64,000 nucleotides of DNA from an uncultured Rhodospirillales bacterium (GCA_903928895.1 CAIYSR010000150.1:1-64000), one strand, 5' to 3'; counted from the first letter of the stretch, positions 1-8,921 are shown. Translations and numbers: made by a program. The notes: a model not told the origin generated them from the letters alone.

Positions 1-154
1 CCGCCGCCGCCCCGGCCACCGCGCCGCCGCGCAGCGCCATCGCCCGCCCGGTGGCGGCCCGCGCGGCGCCGGTGATATGCGCGGTCAGCAGCGCCAGCAG
101 CGCCACCGTCCACAGCACGACAAGCAGCACGAACCCCCGCTCCCGCCGCGGCAT
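1..154 (-). CDS. gspK: GspK-like minor pseudopilin, 5' part only
   Basis: Only the first 51 codons lie in the window; the gene continues past base 1. The visible protein has a short basic start (MPRRERG) and then a hydrophobic helix (FVLLVVLWTVALLALL), the type III prepilin leader form typical of GspK, the large pseudopilin at the tip of the type II secretion (T2SS) pseudopilus. The ATG lies 2 nt after the gspD stop, so it is the last visible member of the T2SS operon. The GF junction fits a prepilin peptidase site. A truncated view leaves the globular domain unseen, so the assignment rests on the leader and position. Confidence 0.75.
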   Translation of the reverse strand, partial: MPRRERGFVLLVVLWTVALLALLTAHITGAARAATGRAMALRGGAVAGAAA

Positions 155-156
155 GG

Positions 157-2478
157 CTACGGCACCAGCTGCTGGCGCACCCGCGCGCTCGGATCGTTCG
201 ACCCGCTCGGCCGCATCCCGCGCAGCGCACCCGGCACGCCGGCCGCATTGGGCAGCGCCTCGCGCATATCCTCGGTCAGGTCGTGCGCCTCGCGCTGGCT
301 GCGGATGACATGCGGCGTGATCAGCACCAGCAGCTCGGTCCGGCCGCGCTGGTTGTCCTGGGTGCCGGCCAGCACGCCGAGCAGCGGCACATCCTTCAGC
401 CACGGCAAGCCGCTGTTGGAGCGGCTGGCGCTGTCGCGGATCAATCCGGCGATCCCCACGGTCTGCCCGTCCTGCACCACCACGCGCGAGCTGACGATAC
501 GCTGCTGGAAGGTCGGGCTGTCGATGCCGGAGGCCTTGGGCGTCGTCGTGTCCACGTCGCTGACCTCCTGGGTGATGTCGAGCGTCACCAGCCCGCCGCT
601 GTTCACCCGCGGCGTGATGTCCATGATCACGCCGGTCGGCTGGTAGCTGATCGAACTCACCACAGGGGCGTTCGAGGTCAGCGTGCTCTGCGCGCTGGCG
701 TTGAGATAGGGCACCAGCGAGCCCACCTGAAGCCGTGCCGGCTGGTTGTCCACCACCACCAACTGCGGCGAGGACAGTACGTTGACCGTGGTGATCGCCT
801 GCAACGCCGACAGCGCGACCGGTGCCCCGCCGCTGCCGGTGCCGCCGAGCAGAAAGCCGGGAAAGCCGGCGCCGAGCGCGATCTTGGTAGGATCGACCAC
901 CGTGCCGGCGGCGTTGTTGAGCGCGCCGACCACGCCGCCGCTGCGGAAATAGAACTGGGTGCCGTATTTGAGCTGATCGTTGAGCGTCACCTCGGCAATG
1001 GTGGCGTCGATCCGCACCTGCATCGGCAGGATGTCGATCTTGCGCAGCATCGCCTCGATCGTGTCGGTCTCCTGCGCGGTGCCGTAGATCAACACCGCGT
1101 TGTTCTGGTCATCGGGCAGCACGCGCATCGAATCCGCCTGCTCGCCGCCGCTGGCGGTTGCCTCCAGCCCACCGAGCAGGGGATTGCTGGTCACGGCTGT
1201 CTGTCCCGCCGGTGCGCCGCCACCGAGACGGGTGGCACCCGGCCCGCTCGCCTGCGCCGGCGCCGCGCCGCCGCCCTGGCCGCCTCCGCCCTGGCCGCCG
1301 AACCCGCCACCTTGCGCCATCCCGCTTTGGCCGGAAGCACCCTGGCTCGCACCCCCCTGCGCGCTGCTGCCGCGCCCGAGCGACTGGGTCAACATGCCGG
1401 CCCGCCCGCTGGCGCCCTGCTGCGACTTGGGCACGGCGGTGATGCTGTTGGGGGTGAACGCCGATTGCAGCGTGAAGGCGACATCCTCGGCCGCGCTGTT
1501 TTGCAGGTAATAGATGCGCCAACTCCTTACCGTCGCCCGCCGCTCGCGCTCGACCAACCCATAGATGCGGCGCGCCTCCTCGATATAGCGCGGCTGCGCG
1601 GCGATCACGAGCACCGCGCCCAGCCGGTTCAACGCCGACACCCGCACCACCCCGGCCAGCGAGGCCCCGCTGCGGCCGCGGAATGCCTCCTGCAACGCCT
1701 CAGCGAAGTCCCGCGCATTGCCGGATGCCACTGGCAGCAGGGCGTAGGACTGCCCGGCCAGCGCATCGACATCGAAGGTCCCGATCAACTCCTGCAAGGC
1801 GTCGATCTGCGCCGGATCGCCGGACAGGATCAGCGCGTTGAGGCCATTCTCCGCCGCCACCTTGGCGTTGCCGCCCGCCATCGGCTGCAACACCTTGGCC
1901 AGTTCCTCCGCCGAGACGAAGCGCAGCGGCACCACCCGCGCGCCCGCCCCCCCGGCGCTTGCGGCCGGCACGATCCGGGTCATCCCGCGCGCCGAAACCA
2001 TCGCCGCACCGTTGGACGCCAGCAGTGCCTGCAACGTCGGCACCAGCTCCTCGCGGGCCAGCCGACGCTCCGCATGGAATGTCACGGTGCCGCGCACGGC
2101 GGGATCGATCGCGTAGGTCTGCCCAAGCATCCCGCCCAGCACCTGGCCCACCACCTCGCGCAGATCGGCATCGGCGAAGTCGAGCGCGAACTCCCCCGGC
2201 CCTGCTGCCGCGGCGCCCGGCGGCACCACCCGCGGCACCCCCATGGCGATCTGTGCCGGAGGCTCGCCGCTGGGCGTGCCGACCAGTCCGCTCACCCGCG
2301 GCGCCGCGGTCGCGCCCTGGTTCTGCGGTATGAAGACCTGATCCGGCGCCGCCGCCGGGGCCGGCGCCGGGCCGCGATGGGGCCGTGCGCAGGAGCACAG
2401 CGTCAAGGCCGCGAGCAGCGCGCCGGCCAGGTGCAGTCCGCGGCCGATGGATCCCCGACGGAACGAGAGGGGCTTCAC
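157..2478 (-). CDS. gspD: Type II secretion outer-membrane secretin GspD
   Basis: A 773-residue secretin, forming the outer-membrane channel of the T2SS. The N-terminus is a lipoprotein-like signal with cysteines at 28 and 30. An N0 domain (about 97-165: FALDFADADLREVV, YAIDPAVRGTVTF) is followed by N1-N3 modules (180-345, 450-490). The secretin core starts near 560 (VLSSPQLVVVDNQPARLQVG) and ends with LPWLKDVPLLG and a TELLVLITPHVIR terminus. A Gly/Gln/Ser-rich linker at about 355-425 interrupts N3 and is probably disordered. The start codon overlaps the gspC stop (ATGA). If the lipid anchor is real, a separate pilotin may be unnecessary. Family assignment is firm; which cargo it exports is inferred from context. 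Confidence 0.95.
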   Translation of the reverse strand: MKPLSFRRGSIGRGLHLAGALLAALTLCSCARPHRGPAPAPAAAPDQVFIPQNQGATAAPRVSGLVGTPSGEPPAQIAMGVPRVVPPGAAAAGPGEFALDFADADLREVVGQVLGGMLGQTYAIDPAVRGTVTFHAERRLAREELVPTLQALLASNGAAMVSARGMTRIVPAASAGGAGARVVPLRFVSAEELAKVLQPMAGGNAKVAAENGLNALILSGDPAQIDALQELIGTFDVDALAGQSYALLPVASGNARDFAEALQEAFRGRSGASLAGVVRVSALNRLGAVLVIAAQPRYIEEARRIYGLVERERRATVRSWRIYYLQNSAAEDVAFTLQSAFTPNSITAVPKSQQGASGRAGMLTQSLGRGSSAQGGASQGASGQSGMAQGGGFGGQGGGGQGGGAAPAQASGPGATRLGGGAPAGQTAVTSNPLLGGLEATASGGEQADSMRVLPDDQNNAVLIYGTAQETDTIEAMLRKIDILPMQVRIDATIAEVTLNDQLKYGTQFYFRSGGVVGALNNAAGTVVDPTKIALGAGFPGFLLGGTGSGGAPVALSALQAITTVNVLSSPQLVVVDNQPARLQVGSLVPYLNASAQSTLTSNAPVVSSISYQPTGVIMDITPRVNSGGLVTLDITQEVSDVDTTTPKASGIDSPTFQQRIVSSRVVVQDGQTVGIAGLIRDSASRSNSGLPWLKDVPLLGVLAGTQDNQRGRTELLVLITPHVIRSQREAHDLTEDMREALPNAAGVPGALRGMRPSGSNDPSARVRQQLVP

Positions 2479-2984
2479 GGTGCGGCTCCGTTGCGCTTGG
2501 GTTGCCCGGCGGCGGGGGGGGCGGCCGCGGCGTGGCTCGGATGGATCAAGCGATCTCCTTCGGACCCGGTGAGGGTCACAGCATTCGGTTCGATCTTGGT
2601 CACTTCGTAGGGGCCGAGCCGGTCGCCCTCACCCAGCACCAGCGGCTTGCCGCCGGTGGCCGCAAACAGCGCCTTGGCCCCGTCCGGCCCGATCAGCACG
2701 CCAGCGAGGCGCGGCAGCGCGTCTCCCGCCGCCGCCGGCATCGTCGCCGTCCCCGCCTTCGCCTCGCGTGACGGGTCGAGCAGCGGCCGGTCGAGGATGG
2801 TCTCGACGAGATCGTCGAGCGGAGCCGGGTCGCTGTCCTCGGCCCGGGACGGCCCGGGCGGGCGCGATCTTGTCTCGGCACGCTGGACCAACGCGGTTTC
2901 GGGCTCGGCCGGTTCGAGCAGTTCGGCCACGAGCACGCCGGCCAGCATCGCGGCGAGCGCCAGAAGGGGTGCGAGGCGGATCAT
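2475..2984 (-). CDS. gspC: Short GspC-like inner-membrane T2SS protein (HR domain only)
   Basis: A 169-residue protein with one N-terminal membrane helix (residues 4-22), a Pro/Glu-rich periplasmic linker, then a compact beta domain (about 85-150: LPRLAGVLIGPDGAKALF, GEGDRLGPYEVTKIEPNAV). This matches the homology region of GspC, which bridges the inner-membrane platform to the secretin N0 domain. It ends after that domain with a Pro/Ala tail, so the PDZ or coiled-coil module found in many GspC proteins is absent. The ATG at 2984 overlaps the gspM stop, and its own stop overlaps the gspD start, so it is translationally coupled on both sides. A GspP/PilP-like name is the main alternative. Confidence 0.75.
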   Translation of the reverse strand: MIRLAPLLALAAMLAGVLVAELLEPAEPETALVQRAETRSRPPGPSRAEDSDPAPLDDLVETILDRPLLDPSREAKAGTATMPAAAGDALPRLAGVLIGPDGAKALFAATGGKPLVLGEGDRLGPYEVTKIEPNAVTLTGSEGDRLIHPSHAAAAPPAAGQPKRNGAAP

Positions 2985-3556
2985 GGCCGCTCCTCGCGCG
3001 CGCGCCATCCGGTCACGGTGAAGGCGGCGTCGACCGGGCGATCGGGATCGCGCACATCGCGTGGTGCCGCGCGCAGTTGCAAATGATCCACCACCATCGT
3101 CGTCGGCGCGGTGGCGATCGCTTCCAGCAGGCGCACCAGCGGCGGCCACGGGGCGGTGAGGGTGACGCGCACGCTCACCGCCTGCCACGCCCCTGCGGCC
3201 TCGGCTGGCAGGGTCTCGGCGCTGCCGATCCGCAGTCCGGCCGCCTTGCCGAGGTCGTCGAGCGCCTGCTGCAACCCCGCCCCCGCCACCGCATCGCTTG
3301 CACCGGCCAAGGCGGCGCCGTCATGGCCCGTCTCGGCCTTCATCGCCTCCGCCTCGCGCCTCAAGCCCGGCACGCTGGCGGCCAGCATCCGCATCCGCGC
3401 CGCCAGCTGAACCTGCCGCGCCAGACTCTCCTCGCGTGCGTCAAACCACGCGACCGCAGGCGCACCCGCGCCGAACCACAGCAACACGAGCCCCGCCAGC
3501 GTGATCGCCACCGCAAGCGCCTGGCCGCGCCGTCCCTCGGGAAGGGCGGCCGTCAT
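2981..3556 (-). CDS. gspM: GspM-like T2SS assembly platform protein
   Basis: A 191-residue bitopic protein with a short cytoplasmic start, one membrane helix (about 12-35, ALAVAITLAGLVLLWFGAGA), a helical coiled stretch and a small alpha/beta periplasmic domain (about 120-180: VSVRVTLTAPWPPLVRLLEAIA, VDHLQLRA). This is the layout of GspM/PilO, which pairs with GspL in the inner-membrane platform. The start overlaps the gspL stop as ATGA and the stop overlaps the gspC start. Sequence conservation in this family is low, so topology and position between gspL and gspC carry much of the call. Confidence 0.8.
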   Translation of the reverse strand: MTAALPEGRRGQALAVAITLAGLVLLWFGAGAPAVAWFDAREESLARQVQLAARMRMLAASVPGLRREAEAMKAETGHDGAALAGASDAVAGAGLQQALDDLGKAAGLRIGSAETLPAEAAGAWQAVSVRVTLTAPWPPLVRLLEAIATAPTTMVVDHLQLRAAPRDVRDPDRPVDAAFTVTGWRAREERP

Positions 3557-4548
3557 CGGGCCAGCTCCGCCTGGAGCGAGAAGATCTCGTTGCCCGCATC
3601 GCCGCGCACCACCGGCGCCGTGAACGCCGGATCGCGCAACCTGGACTCCGCCGCCACCGCCGCGATCAGCCGGCTCGCCGCCCCGGTGGTCTGGCCCTCC
3701 AGCGTGATCCGCCGCTGCTGGAGGGTGAGCTGGGTCAGATAGGTGTCGTCCGGCAGCGCCTCGGTCAGTGCTGCGAGCGTCGCCAGCGCATCCGCCGCTC
3801 TGCCCCGCCCATCCGTCAGCGCATCCTCCGCGCCCGCGCCGGCCAGGCGGCGCTGCAAGGCCTGCGCCTCGGCGACCGCGGGCCGCAGCGTTGCGATCTC
3901 CGCCTCGATCCGGTCGAGTGCCTGCCATTGCCGCGCCACCGGCAACGCCACGCAGGCCGCCGCTAGCGCGGCGCACAACCCGCCCGCCGCTCGCACCCGC
4001 CACGCCGCGCGCTGCATGATCCCGGGATCGGGCGGCACCAGCGGCAGCACCTGCAGCGCCCCGCCCGGCAAACTCGCCTCCACATGGCTGGCCGTGAGCC
4101 CGGCATCGGCGAGCGCCTGCAAGGCGGCGGCGATCCGCGCTTTCGGCAGCAACAGCAGCTCGGCCTGCAACGACCCCTTGGCCCGGTCGCGCCGCAGCAT
4201 CCGGCATGCCCACACCACCTCCGCCGCGGCGAAGGGGGTCAGCCGGTCCATCTCGTACTGCACCAGCGTCGCCAGGCCCCGCTCGGCGGCGAGCGGCAAG
4301 GTCAGCGGGCAGCGCAACAACGCCACCCCGGCGACCAGCGTCACCCGCTCCCGTCCCCGCCGCTGCCGCGCCGCCGCGCCGGGTGCGAACCTGCCGAGCG
4401 GACGCACCCGGCCACGGCGGCGGCGGCCGATCTCGATGGCATCGCCATCGGGCCGCAGCAGCAATGTGTCGGCCGCGCGCGGTTCTTGTGCCGGGCGGCC
4501 AAGCTCGCCCATCCGCTCCCACCACCACAGCCCGAATTCAGCCAGCAT
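3553..4548 (-). CDS. gspL: GspL-like T2SS protein (PilM/PilN-type fusion)
   Basis: A 331-residue protein with a cytoplasmic actin-like N-terminal part (contains TLVQYEMDRLTPFAAAEVVW, a form common in GspL/PilM-like proteins), a membrane helix near 185-207 and a periplasmic PilN-like domain (LPDDTYLTQLTLQQRRITLEG). GspL recruits the GspE ATPase to the membrane. The ATG at 4548 (MLAEFGLWWW) overlaps the gspJ stop by 11 nt. An upstream in-frame ATG at 4581 would overlap more and adds a polar stretch with no homology, so it was not chosen. The protein is at the short end for GspL, mainly because the actin-like domain is reduced. Confidence 0.82.
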   Translation of the reverse strand: MLAEFGLWWWERMGELGRPAQEPRAADTLLLRPDGDAIEIGRRRRGRVRPLGRFAPGAAARQRRGRERVTLVAGVALLRCPLTLPLAAERGLATLVQYEMDRLTPFAAAEVVWACRMLRRDRAKGSLQAELLLLPKARIAAALQALADAGLTASHVEASLPGGALQVLPLVPPDPGIMQRAAWRVRAAGGLCAALAAACVALPVARQWQALDRIEAEIATLRPAVAEAQALQRRLAGAGAEDALTDGRGRAADALATLAALTEALPDDTYLTQLTLQQRRITLEGQTTGAASRLIAAVAAESRLRDPAFTAPVVRGDAGNEIFSLQAELAR

Positions 4549-5161
4549 GAAACCACCCGTCCTGTTGTCCCGCGAACCCACGGGTCATCGGCGCCGCAAC
4601 GATATCGGGCCAGTGCCGTGCGTCGCCGGCGGGGAACACCAGGCGCATCCGCACCAGCCCTGGCAGCGCCGGCCCCGGCCAGGTCCGCACCCAGCTCCCG
4701 CCGCCGCCCTGGGCCGGCTGCCAGTAGGCGAACTCGATGCGCTCGATCCGCTCCGCCAGCACCACCACCTCGCCCGCCGGCGGCACCTGCCAGCGCACAT
4801 GCCAGCGCGGCACCAGCCGCAGCAGCAGCCGATGCGTCCCATCCACTTCGAGCCGCGCCTGGGTCGGCACCGCCGCCCCACCGTCGCGTCCGGGCAGCCG
4901 GGTAATGACGTCGAGCAGACCGGCCCCGCCCTGGATCGGCCCGCCCTGGCTGCTCTCGTCGAGCGCCACCGCCCGCGTCACCAGCCGCCGCAGCATGCGG
5001 TCGAGGGTCTCCATCTCGTCCGGCAGCGCCAGCGCCCGACCCTGCGCCCGCCACGCCGAGAGGCCGAACTGCATGCCCTGGCCCAGGATCAGCAGGATCA
5101 GCCCGAACACCGAGAGCGCCGCCAGCACCTCCAGCAGCGTGAACCCGCGCTCCCGCCTCAT
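4538..5161 (-). CDS. gspJ: GspJ-like minor pseudopilin
   Basis: A 207-residue pseudopilin starting MRRERGFTLLEVLAALSVFG: a basic leader, the G/F prepilin peptidase site, glutamate at mature position 5 and a hydrophobic helix. The C-terminal domain contains IERIEFAYWQP and GLVRMRLVFPAGD, typical of GspJ, which forms the pseudopilus tip with GspI and GspK. The ATG at 5161 overlaps the gspI stop (ATGA). The longer in-frame start at 5218 would put extra residues before the prepilin leader and was rejected. Confidence 0.88.
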   Translation of the reverse strand: MRRERGFTLLEVLAALSVFGLILLILGQGMQFGLSAWRAQGRALALPDEMETLDRMLRRLVTRAVALDESSQGGPIQGGAGLLDVITRLPGRDGGAAVPTQARLEVDGTHRLLLRLVPRWHVRWQVPPAGEVVVLAERIERIEFAYWQPAQGGGGSWVRTWPGPALPGLVRMRLVFPAGDARHWPDIVAAPMTRGFAGQQDGWFHAG

Positions 5162-5577
5162 GTCGCCGCTCCCAGCGCCAGGCAGGAGGTCGCCAGTTTC
5201 AGCTCCCGCCCACCCCACGAGATCGTCACCTGCACCCCGAACAGAGCGGCCTTGAGCGGTGCCTTGGGCTCGTCGTCGCTGCCCCGCGGCACCACGGCAC
5301 TGCCCAGCGCGGCAATCTCCGAGGCCCAGGTGAACCCGCCGCCGTCATCGCCGGATTGCCGCCCCGGCGCCAACCGCGCGCCATGACACAGCGCCGCGAG
5401 CCGCGACTGTGCCCGCGACATCGCCTCCTCCATCCGTCCCGCCACCCCGGCCGAGACCATGCCGTCGATGCCGCCGCGGAACAGCGCCGCCAGCGCGATC
5501 GATGCGATCACCAGCGCCACGAGCACTTCGACCAGCGTGAACCCGTCCTCACCGCGCATCGCAACGCCTCTGCGCAT
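5158..5577 (-). CDS. gspI: GspI-like minor pseudopilin
   Basis: A 139-residue pseudopilin with leader MRRGVAMRGEDGFTLVEVLV. The G/F cleavage site, glutamate at +5 and a hydrophobic helix are present, followed by a small domain ending in a beta hairpin (FGVQVTISWGGRELKLATSC). GspI nucleates the tip complex with GspJ and GspK. The start used is 5577, 1 nt after the gspH stop; an internal ATG at 5559 (MRGEDGF) is equally credible and gives a more usual leader length. The stop is fused to the gspJ start. Confidence 0.85.
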   Translation of the reverse strand: MRRGVAMRGEDGFTLVEVLVALVIASIALAALFRGGIDGMVSAGVAGRMEEAMSRAQSRLAALCHGARLAPGRQSGDDGGGFTWASEIAALGSAVVPRGSDDEPKAPLKAALFGVQVTISWGGRELKLATSCLALGAAT

Positions 5578-5578
5578 C

Positions 5579-5998
5579 TCAATTCACCTGCGCCACGCTG
5601 ACGCGGCCGGTCAGCCAATCGACCCGCACCAGCACGCTTTGCGCCGCGCCGCGCAACCGGATCGCCCCCCCGGTCGCGCCCCCCTCGGGGTCGAACCGGA
5701 TCGCGCCGTCCCGCGCCAGCGTTACCGACGGCGGCAACCCCTGGGCCCGCCCCCCGACCACCCAGCCGCGCCCGTCTGCTGCAATCGCGAATTCGACCGG
5801 GCGGCCCTGGGCGATTGCCTGCGCCCGTGCCAGCCGCAACGCGTCGGCCACCCGCCCGGCCGCATCCGCAAGATCAAGGCCCCCACCGCGGCGCGGCATC
5901 GCCCCCACGGCGGTGGCCATCGCCACGCCAAGAATGGCAAGCACCACCAGCATCTCCAGCAGCGTGAACCCGGCGGCGCGAAAATGGGTATGGTTCAT
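5579..5998 (-). CDS. gspH: GspH-like minor pseudopilin
   Basis: A 139-residue pseudopilin with leader MNHTHFRAAGFTLLEMLVVL and a FimT/GspH-type body: LARAQAIAQGRPVEF, then beta-rich repeats around GWVVGG and AIRFDPEGG. I considered GspG, the major pseudopilin, because this gene follows gspF where gspG usually sits. The LARAQAIAQGRPVEF motif and the lack of GspG calcium-loop features favour GspH. The ATG is 2 nt from the gspF stop; the next gene starts 1 nt after its own stop. Confidence 0.82.
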   Translation of the reverse strand: MNHTHFRAAGFTLLEMLVVLAILGVAMATAVGAMPRRGGGLDLADAAGRVADALRLARAQAIAQGRPVEFAIAADGRGWVVGGRAQGLPPSVTLARDGAIRFDPEGGATGGAIRLRGAAQSVLVRVDWLTGRVSVAQVN

Positions 5999-6000
5999 CC

Positions 6001-7197
6001 CTATTGCGCCAGATCGTTGAGGCTGAGCATGGCCAGCAGCAGCGAGGACACGATCCCGGCGATCACCGCGCCCATCAGGATGGTGATCGCCGGCGTCAGC
6101 AGCGCCACCAGCCGCTGCGTCGCGGTCCGCGTCGAATCCTCGTGGATCTCCGCCGCCCGCAGCGCGGTCTGCGCCAATTGCGCGGTCTCCTCGCCGAGCC
6201 GCAGCAGATGCACCATGCGCACCGGAAAGGCACCGCTTTCCGCCAATACGCCGGACAACCCGCCGCCGCTCTTGGCCGCCTCGGTGGCGCGGTCGAGCGC
6301 CGCCACACCGGCGGCATTGCCCAGCACCTCGCGGGTGATCGCCAGCGCCGGCACCAGCGCCACCCCGTTCTGCAACAACGTCCCCAGCGTCCGGCACAGC
6401 CGCGCCGCCAGCACCTCGCGCAACAGCCCGCCCGACCCGGGCAGACGCAGCTTGAAACGGTCGAAGGCGAGGCGCGGCCCCGGCCGGCGCAGCACCATCC
6501 GCGCCGCCACCAGCCCCGCCAGCAGCACCGCCAACGCCGCCGGCCCGTCGCGCCCGACCGCATCGCCGGCATCGATCAGGAACCGGGTCGAGGCCGGAAG
6601 CGCCGCCCCGCTCTGCTCGAACAGCGGCACGAATTGCGGCAGCACCTGGGTCAACAGCAGCACGACGGCGCCGATCGCCGCCAGCAGCAGCAGCGACGGG
6701 TAGATCATCGCCGACTGGATGGTGGCGGCCAGCGCCTGCTGGCGCTCCATCAGCAGCGCCAGCCGCTCCAGCGTCGGCCCCAGCGTGCCTCCCGCCTCGC
6801 CGGCCCGCACCATGCCGACCGCCAGGCGCGGGAAGCTGCGCGGATGCTGCGCCATCGCCGCGGCCAGCGGGCTGCCGTCGCGCACCGAAGCCCGCAACGC
6901 CTCGATCACCCGGCGCACCCGCCCGCTCGCCGCCGTCTCCACCAGGAAGCGCAAGGCGCGGTCGAGGTCCTGGCCCGCACCCAGCATGGTCGCGAGCTCG
7001 CGCAGCACATGGGCGAGATCGCGCCCGCTCAACCGCTCGCCCCCGCCGAACAGACTTGCCTTGGCCGGCACGATGCCGAGCGGCACCGAACCGGCGCGGC
7101 GCAGCCGGCGCGCCACCTCCGCCTCGTCCGGCGCCTCCATGCTGCCGCTGACGGTGCGGCCGCCACGTTCGAGCGCCGTATAGGACCAGGATTTCAT
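6001..7197 (-). CDS. gspF: Type II secretion inner-membrane protein GspF
   Basis: A 398-residue polytopic inner-membrane protein with the two tandem T2SSF domains of GspF/PilC: one around 60-185 (LSGRDLAHVLRELATMLGAG, then a membrane helix) and one around 265-390 (LCRTLGTLLQNGVALVPALA, MVHLLRLGEETAQLAQ). Membrane helices lie near 165-185, 215-235 and 370-390. GspF anchors the rotor of the platform opposite GspE. The start overlaps the gspE stop as ATGA. Length and motifs match the family fully. Confidence 0.95.
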   Translation of the reverse strand: MKSWSYTALERGGRTVSGSMEAPDEAEVARRLRRAGSVPLGIVPAKASLFGGGERLSGRDLAHVLRELATMLGAGQDLDRALRFLVETAASGRVRRVIEALRASVRDGSPLAAAMAQHPRSFPRLAVGMVRAGEAGGTLGPTLERLALLMERQQALAATIQSAMIYPSLLLLAAIGAVVLLLTQVLPQFVPLFEQSGAALPASTRFLIDAGDAVGRDGPAALAVLLAGLVAARMVLRRPGPRLAFDRFKLRLPGSGGLLREVLAARLCRTLGTLLQNGVALVPALAITREVLGNAAGVAALDRATEAAKSGGGLSGVLAESGAFPVRMVHLLRLGEETAQLAQTALRAAEIHEDSTRTATQRLVALLTPAITILMGAVIAGIVSSLLLAMLSLNDLAQ

Positions 7198-8921
7198 CCG
7201 GCCACCGTGAGCGCGTCGTCATGCTCGGCCCGGATGCTGCGGATCACCTCCTCGATCGTCGTCACCCCCTCCAGCGCGGCGACCAGCCCGGCGCGGAACA
7301 TGGTGGTCATGCCCCCCGCCACGGCGGCGCGCTCGATCGCGGTGTGGTCGGCGCGGCTGAACACCAGGCGCTCCACCTCGGCACTGGGCGTCAGAAACTC
7401 GGCGATCGCCTGGCGCCCGCGATAGCCGGTGCCGCGGCACTCCGGACAGCCCACCGCGTGCCAAAGCCGCAGCGGCGCGGCGGCGATGCCATGCGCCGCG
7501 GCGAGCCGGTCGAGCCCGAAGCGCTGCGTCATCTCGGGCGAGGCCACCCCCACCCGCTTGCACCCCCCGCACAGCCGCCGCACCAGCCGCTGCGCCAGCG
7601 CCCCGCGCAGCACCGCGGTGATGAGGTAGTCCTCCAGGCCCATGTCGCGCAGCCGGGTGATGCTCGCCGCCGCCGAATTGGTGTGCAGCGTGGACAGCAC
7701 GAGATGCCCGGTCAGCGCCGCCTGCACCGCGATCTGCGCCGTCTCCAGGTCACGGATTTCGCCGACCATGATCACGTCCGGGTCCTGCCGCAGGATCGCG
7801 CGCAGCAAGCTGGCGAACGTGAGACCGATCTGCGGGCGCACCTGGATCTGGTTGATCCCGGCCAGCTGGTATTCCACCGGATCCTCGATGGTGACCACCT
7901 TGCGCTCGACCGAGTTGAGCGACAGCAGGCCCGAATACAGCGTTGTGGTCTTGCCCGAGCCGGTCGGCCCGGTCACCAGCACGATCCCGTTGGGCAGACG
8001 CAGCGCCTCGCCGAACTGCCGCGCAACCGGGCCGGACAGGCCAAGCCGCGCGGTGTCGAAGCTCATCGCGCTGCGGTCGAGCACCCGCAGCACCACGGTT
8101 TCGCCATGCATCGAGGCCACGGTGGACACCCGGAAATCGACGTCCTGGCCGCGCACGGGCAGGCGGATGCGCCCGTCCTGCGGCAGCCGACGCTCGGCGA
8201 TGTCGAGCCGTGCCATGATCTTGATGCGTGAGGTGATCGCCGCCGCGAGCCGGCCCGGGGGCGTCTCCGCCTCGTGCAGCACGCCATCGTAGCGGTAGCG
8301 CACCCGCAACCGGTCCTCGAAGGGTTCGATATGGATGTCCGACGCCCCGGTCTCCACCGCCCGGCCGATGATCTGGTTGACCAGCCGGATCACCGGCGCC
8401 TCGCTGGCGAGGTCCTTCAGCCGCTCGGCGTCGTCTTCGTTCCCCCCCTCTGCGCCGTCGCTCTCGGCCGCCGACTCGGGCTCCGGCACCAGCCGCGCCA
8501 GCGCAGCCTCCAGCTCGATCGGTACCGCGACCTCGATGCGCACCTCCATGCCCGTCGCCGCGCCGATCGCCGCCGGCGTGAACGCATCGATCGGATCGGC
8601 CAGCGCCACCACCAGCACCCCGTCCTCGACGGCGAGCGGCAGCGCGCGGGCGGCGCGGAGGAACCGTGGCGCCAGCTGCTCGGCGAACGGCAACGGCGGC
8701 GCCGCCGGGTAGCGCGCCGCCTCCACCACCCGCGTGCCCAGCGCCGCCGCCCAGGCGGTCGCGATTTCGCGTTCGCTGGCCAGCCCGAGTTGCAGCAGCA
8801 CCGCATCCAGCCGCTGCCCACCCTCGGCCGCCACCCGGCGGCCGCGCTCGATGGCGCGCGGATCGGCGCCGAGACCGAGCAGTCCGGCTCCGAGATCGAT
8901 GGCGGCGGGTTCAGGAATCAT
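7194..8921 (-). CDS. gspE: Type II secretion ATPase GspE
   Basis: A 575-residue hexameric ATPase that powers pseudopilus assembly. An N-terminal GspE_N/N1E-like domain (1-145) leads to the PilT/VirB11-type core: Walker A GPTGSGKTT at 318-326, aspartate box around 340-350, Walker B IMVGEIRD at 384-391, and His box (LVLSTLHTNSA) at 407-417. A CxxC...CxxC zinc module is complete (Cys451, 454, 492, 495). An acidic low-complexity linker occurs at 147-168. The ATG at 8921 overlaps the stop of the giant adhesin gene (ATGA), so ATPase synthesis appears coupled to adhesin translation. All catalytic motifs are intact. Confidence 0.96.
   Translation of the reverse strand: MIPEPAAIDLGAGLLGLGADPRAIERGRRVAAEGGQRLDAVLLQLGLASEREIATAWAAALGTRVVEAARYPAAPPLPFAEQLAPRFLRAARALPLAVEDGVLVVALADPIDAFTPAAIGAATGMEVRIEVAVPIELEAALARLVPEPESAAESDGAEGGNEDDAERLKDLASEAPVIRLVNQIIGRAVETGASDIHIEPFEDRLRVRYRYDGVLHEAETPPGRLAAAITSRIKIMARLDIAERRLPQDGRIRLPVRGQDVDFRVSTVASMHGETVVLRVLDRSAMSFDTARLGLSGPVARQFGEALRLPNGIVLVTGPTGSGKTTTLYSGLLSLNSVERKVVTIEDPVEYQLAGINQIQVRPQIGLTFASLLRAILRQDPDVIMVGEIRDLETAQIAVQAALTGHLVLSTLHTNSAAASITRLRDMGLEDYLITAVLRGALAQRLVRRLCGGCKRVGVASPEMTQRFGLDRLAAAHGIAAAPLRLWHAVGCPECRGTGYRGRQAIAEFLTPSAEVERLVFSRADHTAIERAAVAGGMTTMFRAGLVAALEGVTTIEEVIRSIRAEHDDALTVAG

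Noticed and set aside
283-2610. Plus-strand frame of 775 codons opposite gspD
   Set aside because: It is antisense to a secretin with full family motifs, and its own composition is Arg/His/Gln-rich without homology signs.
5579-5998. Reading this pseudopilin as GspG
   Set aside because: The position after gspF suits GspG, but the body has the GspH/FimT motif LARAQAIAQGRPVEF and no GspG-type C-terminal calcium loop.
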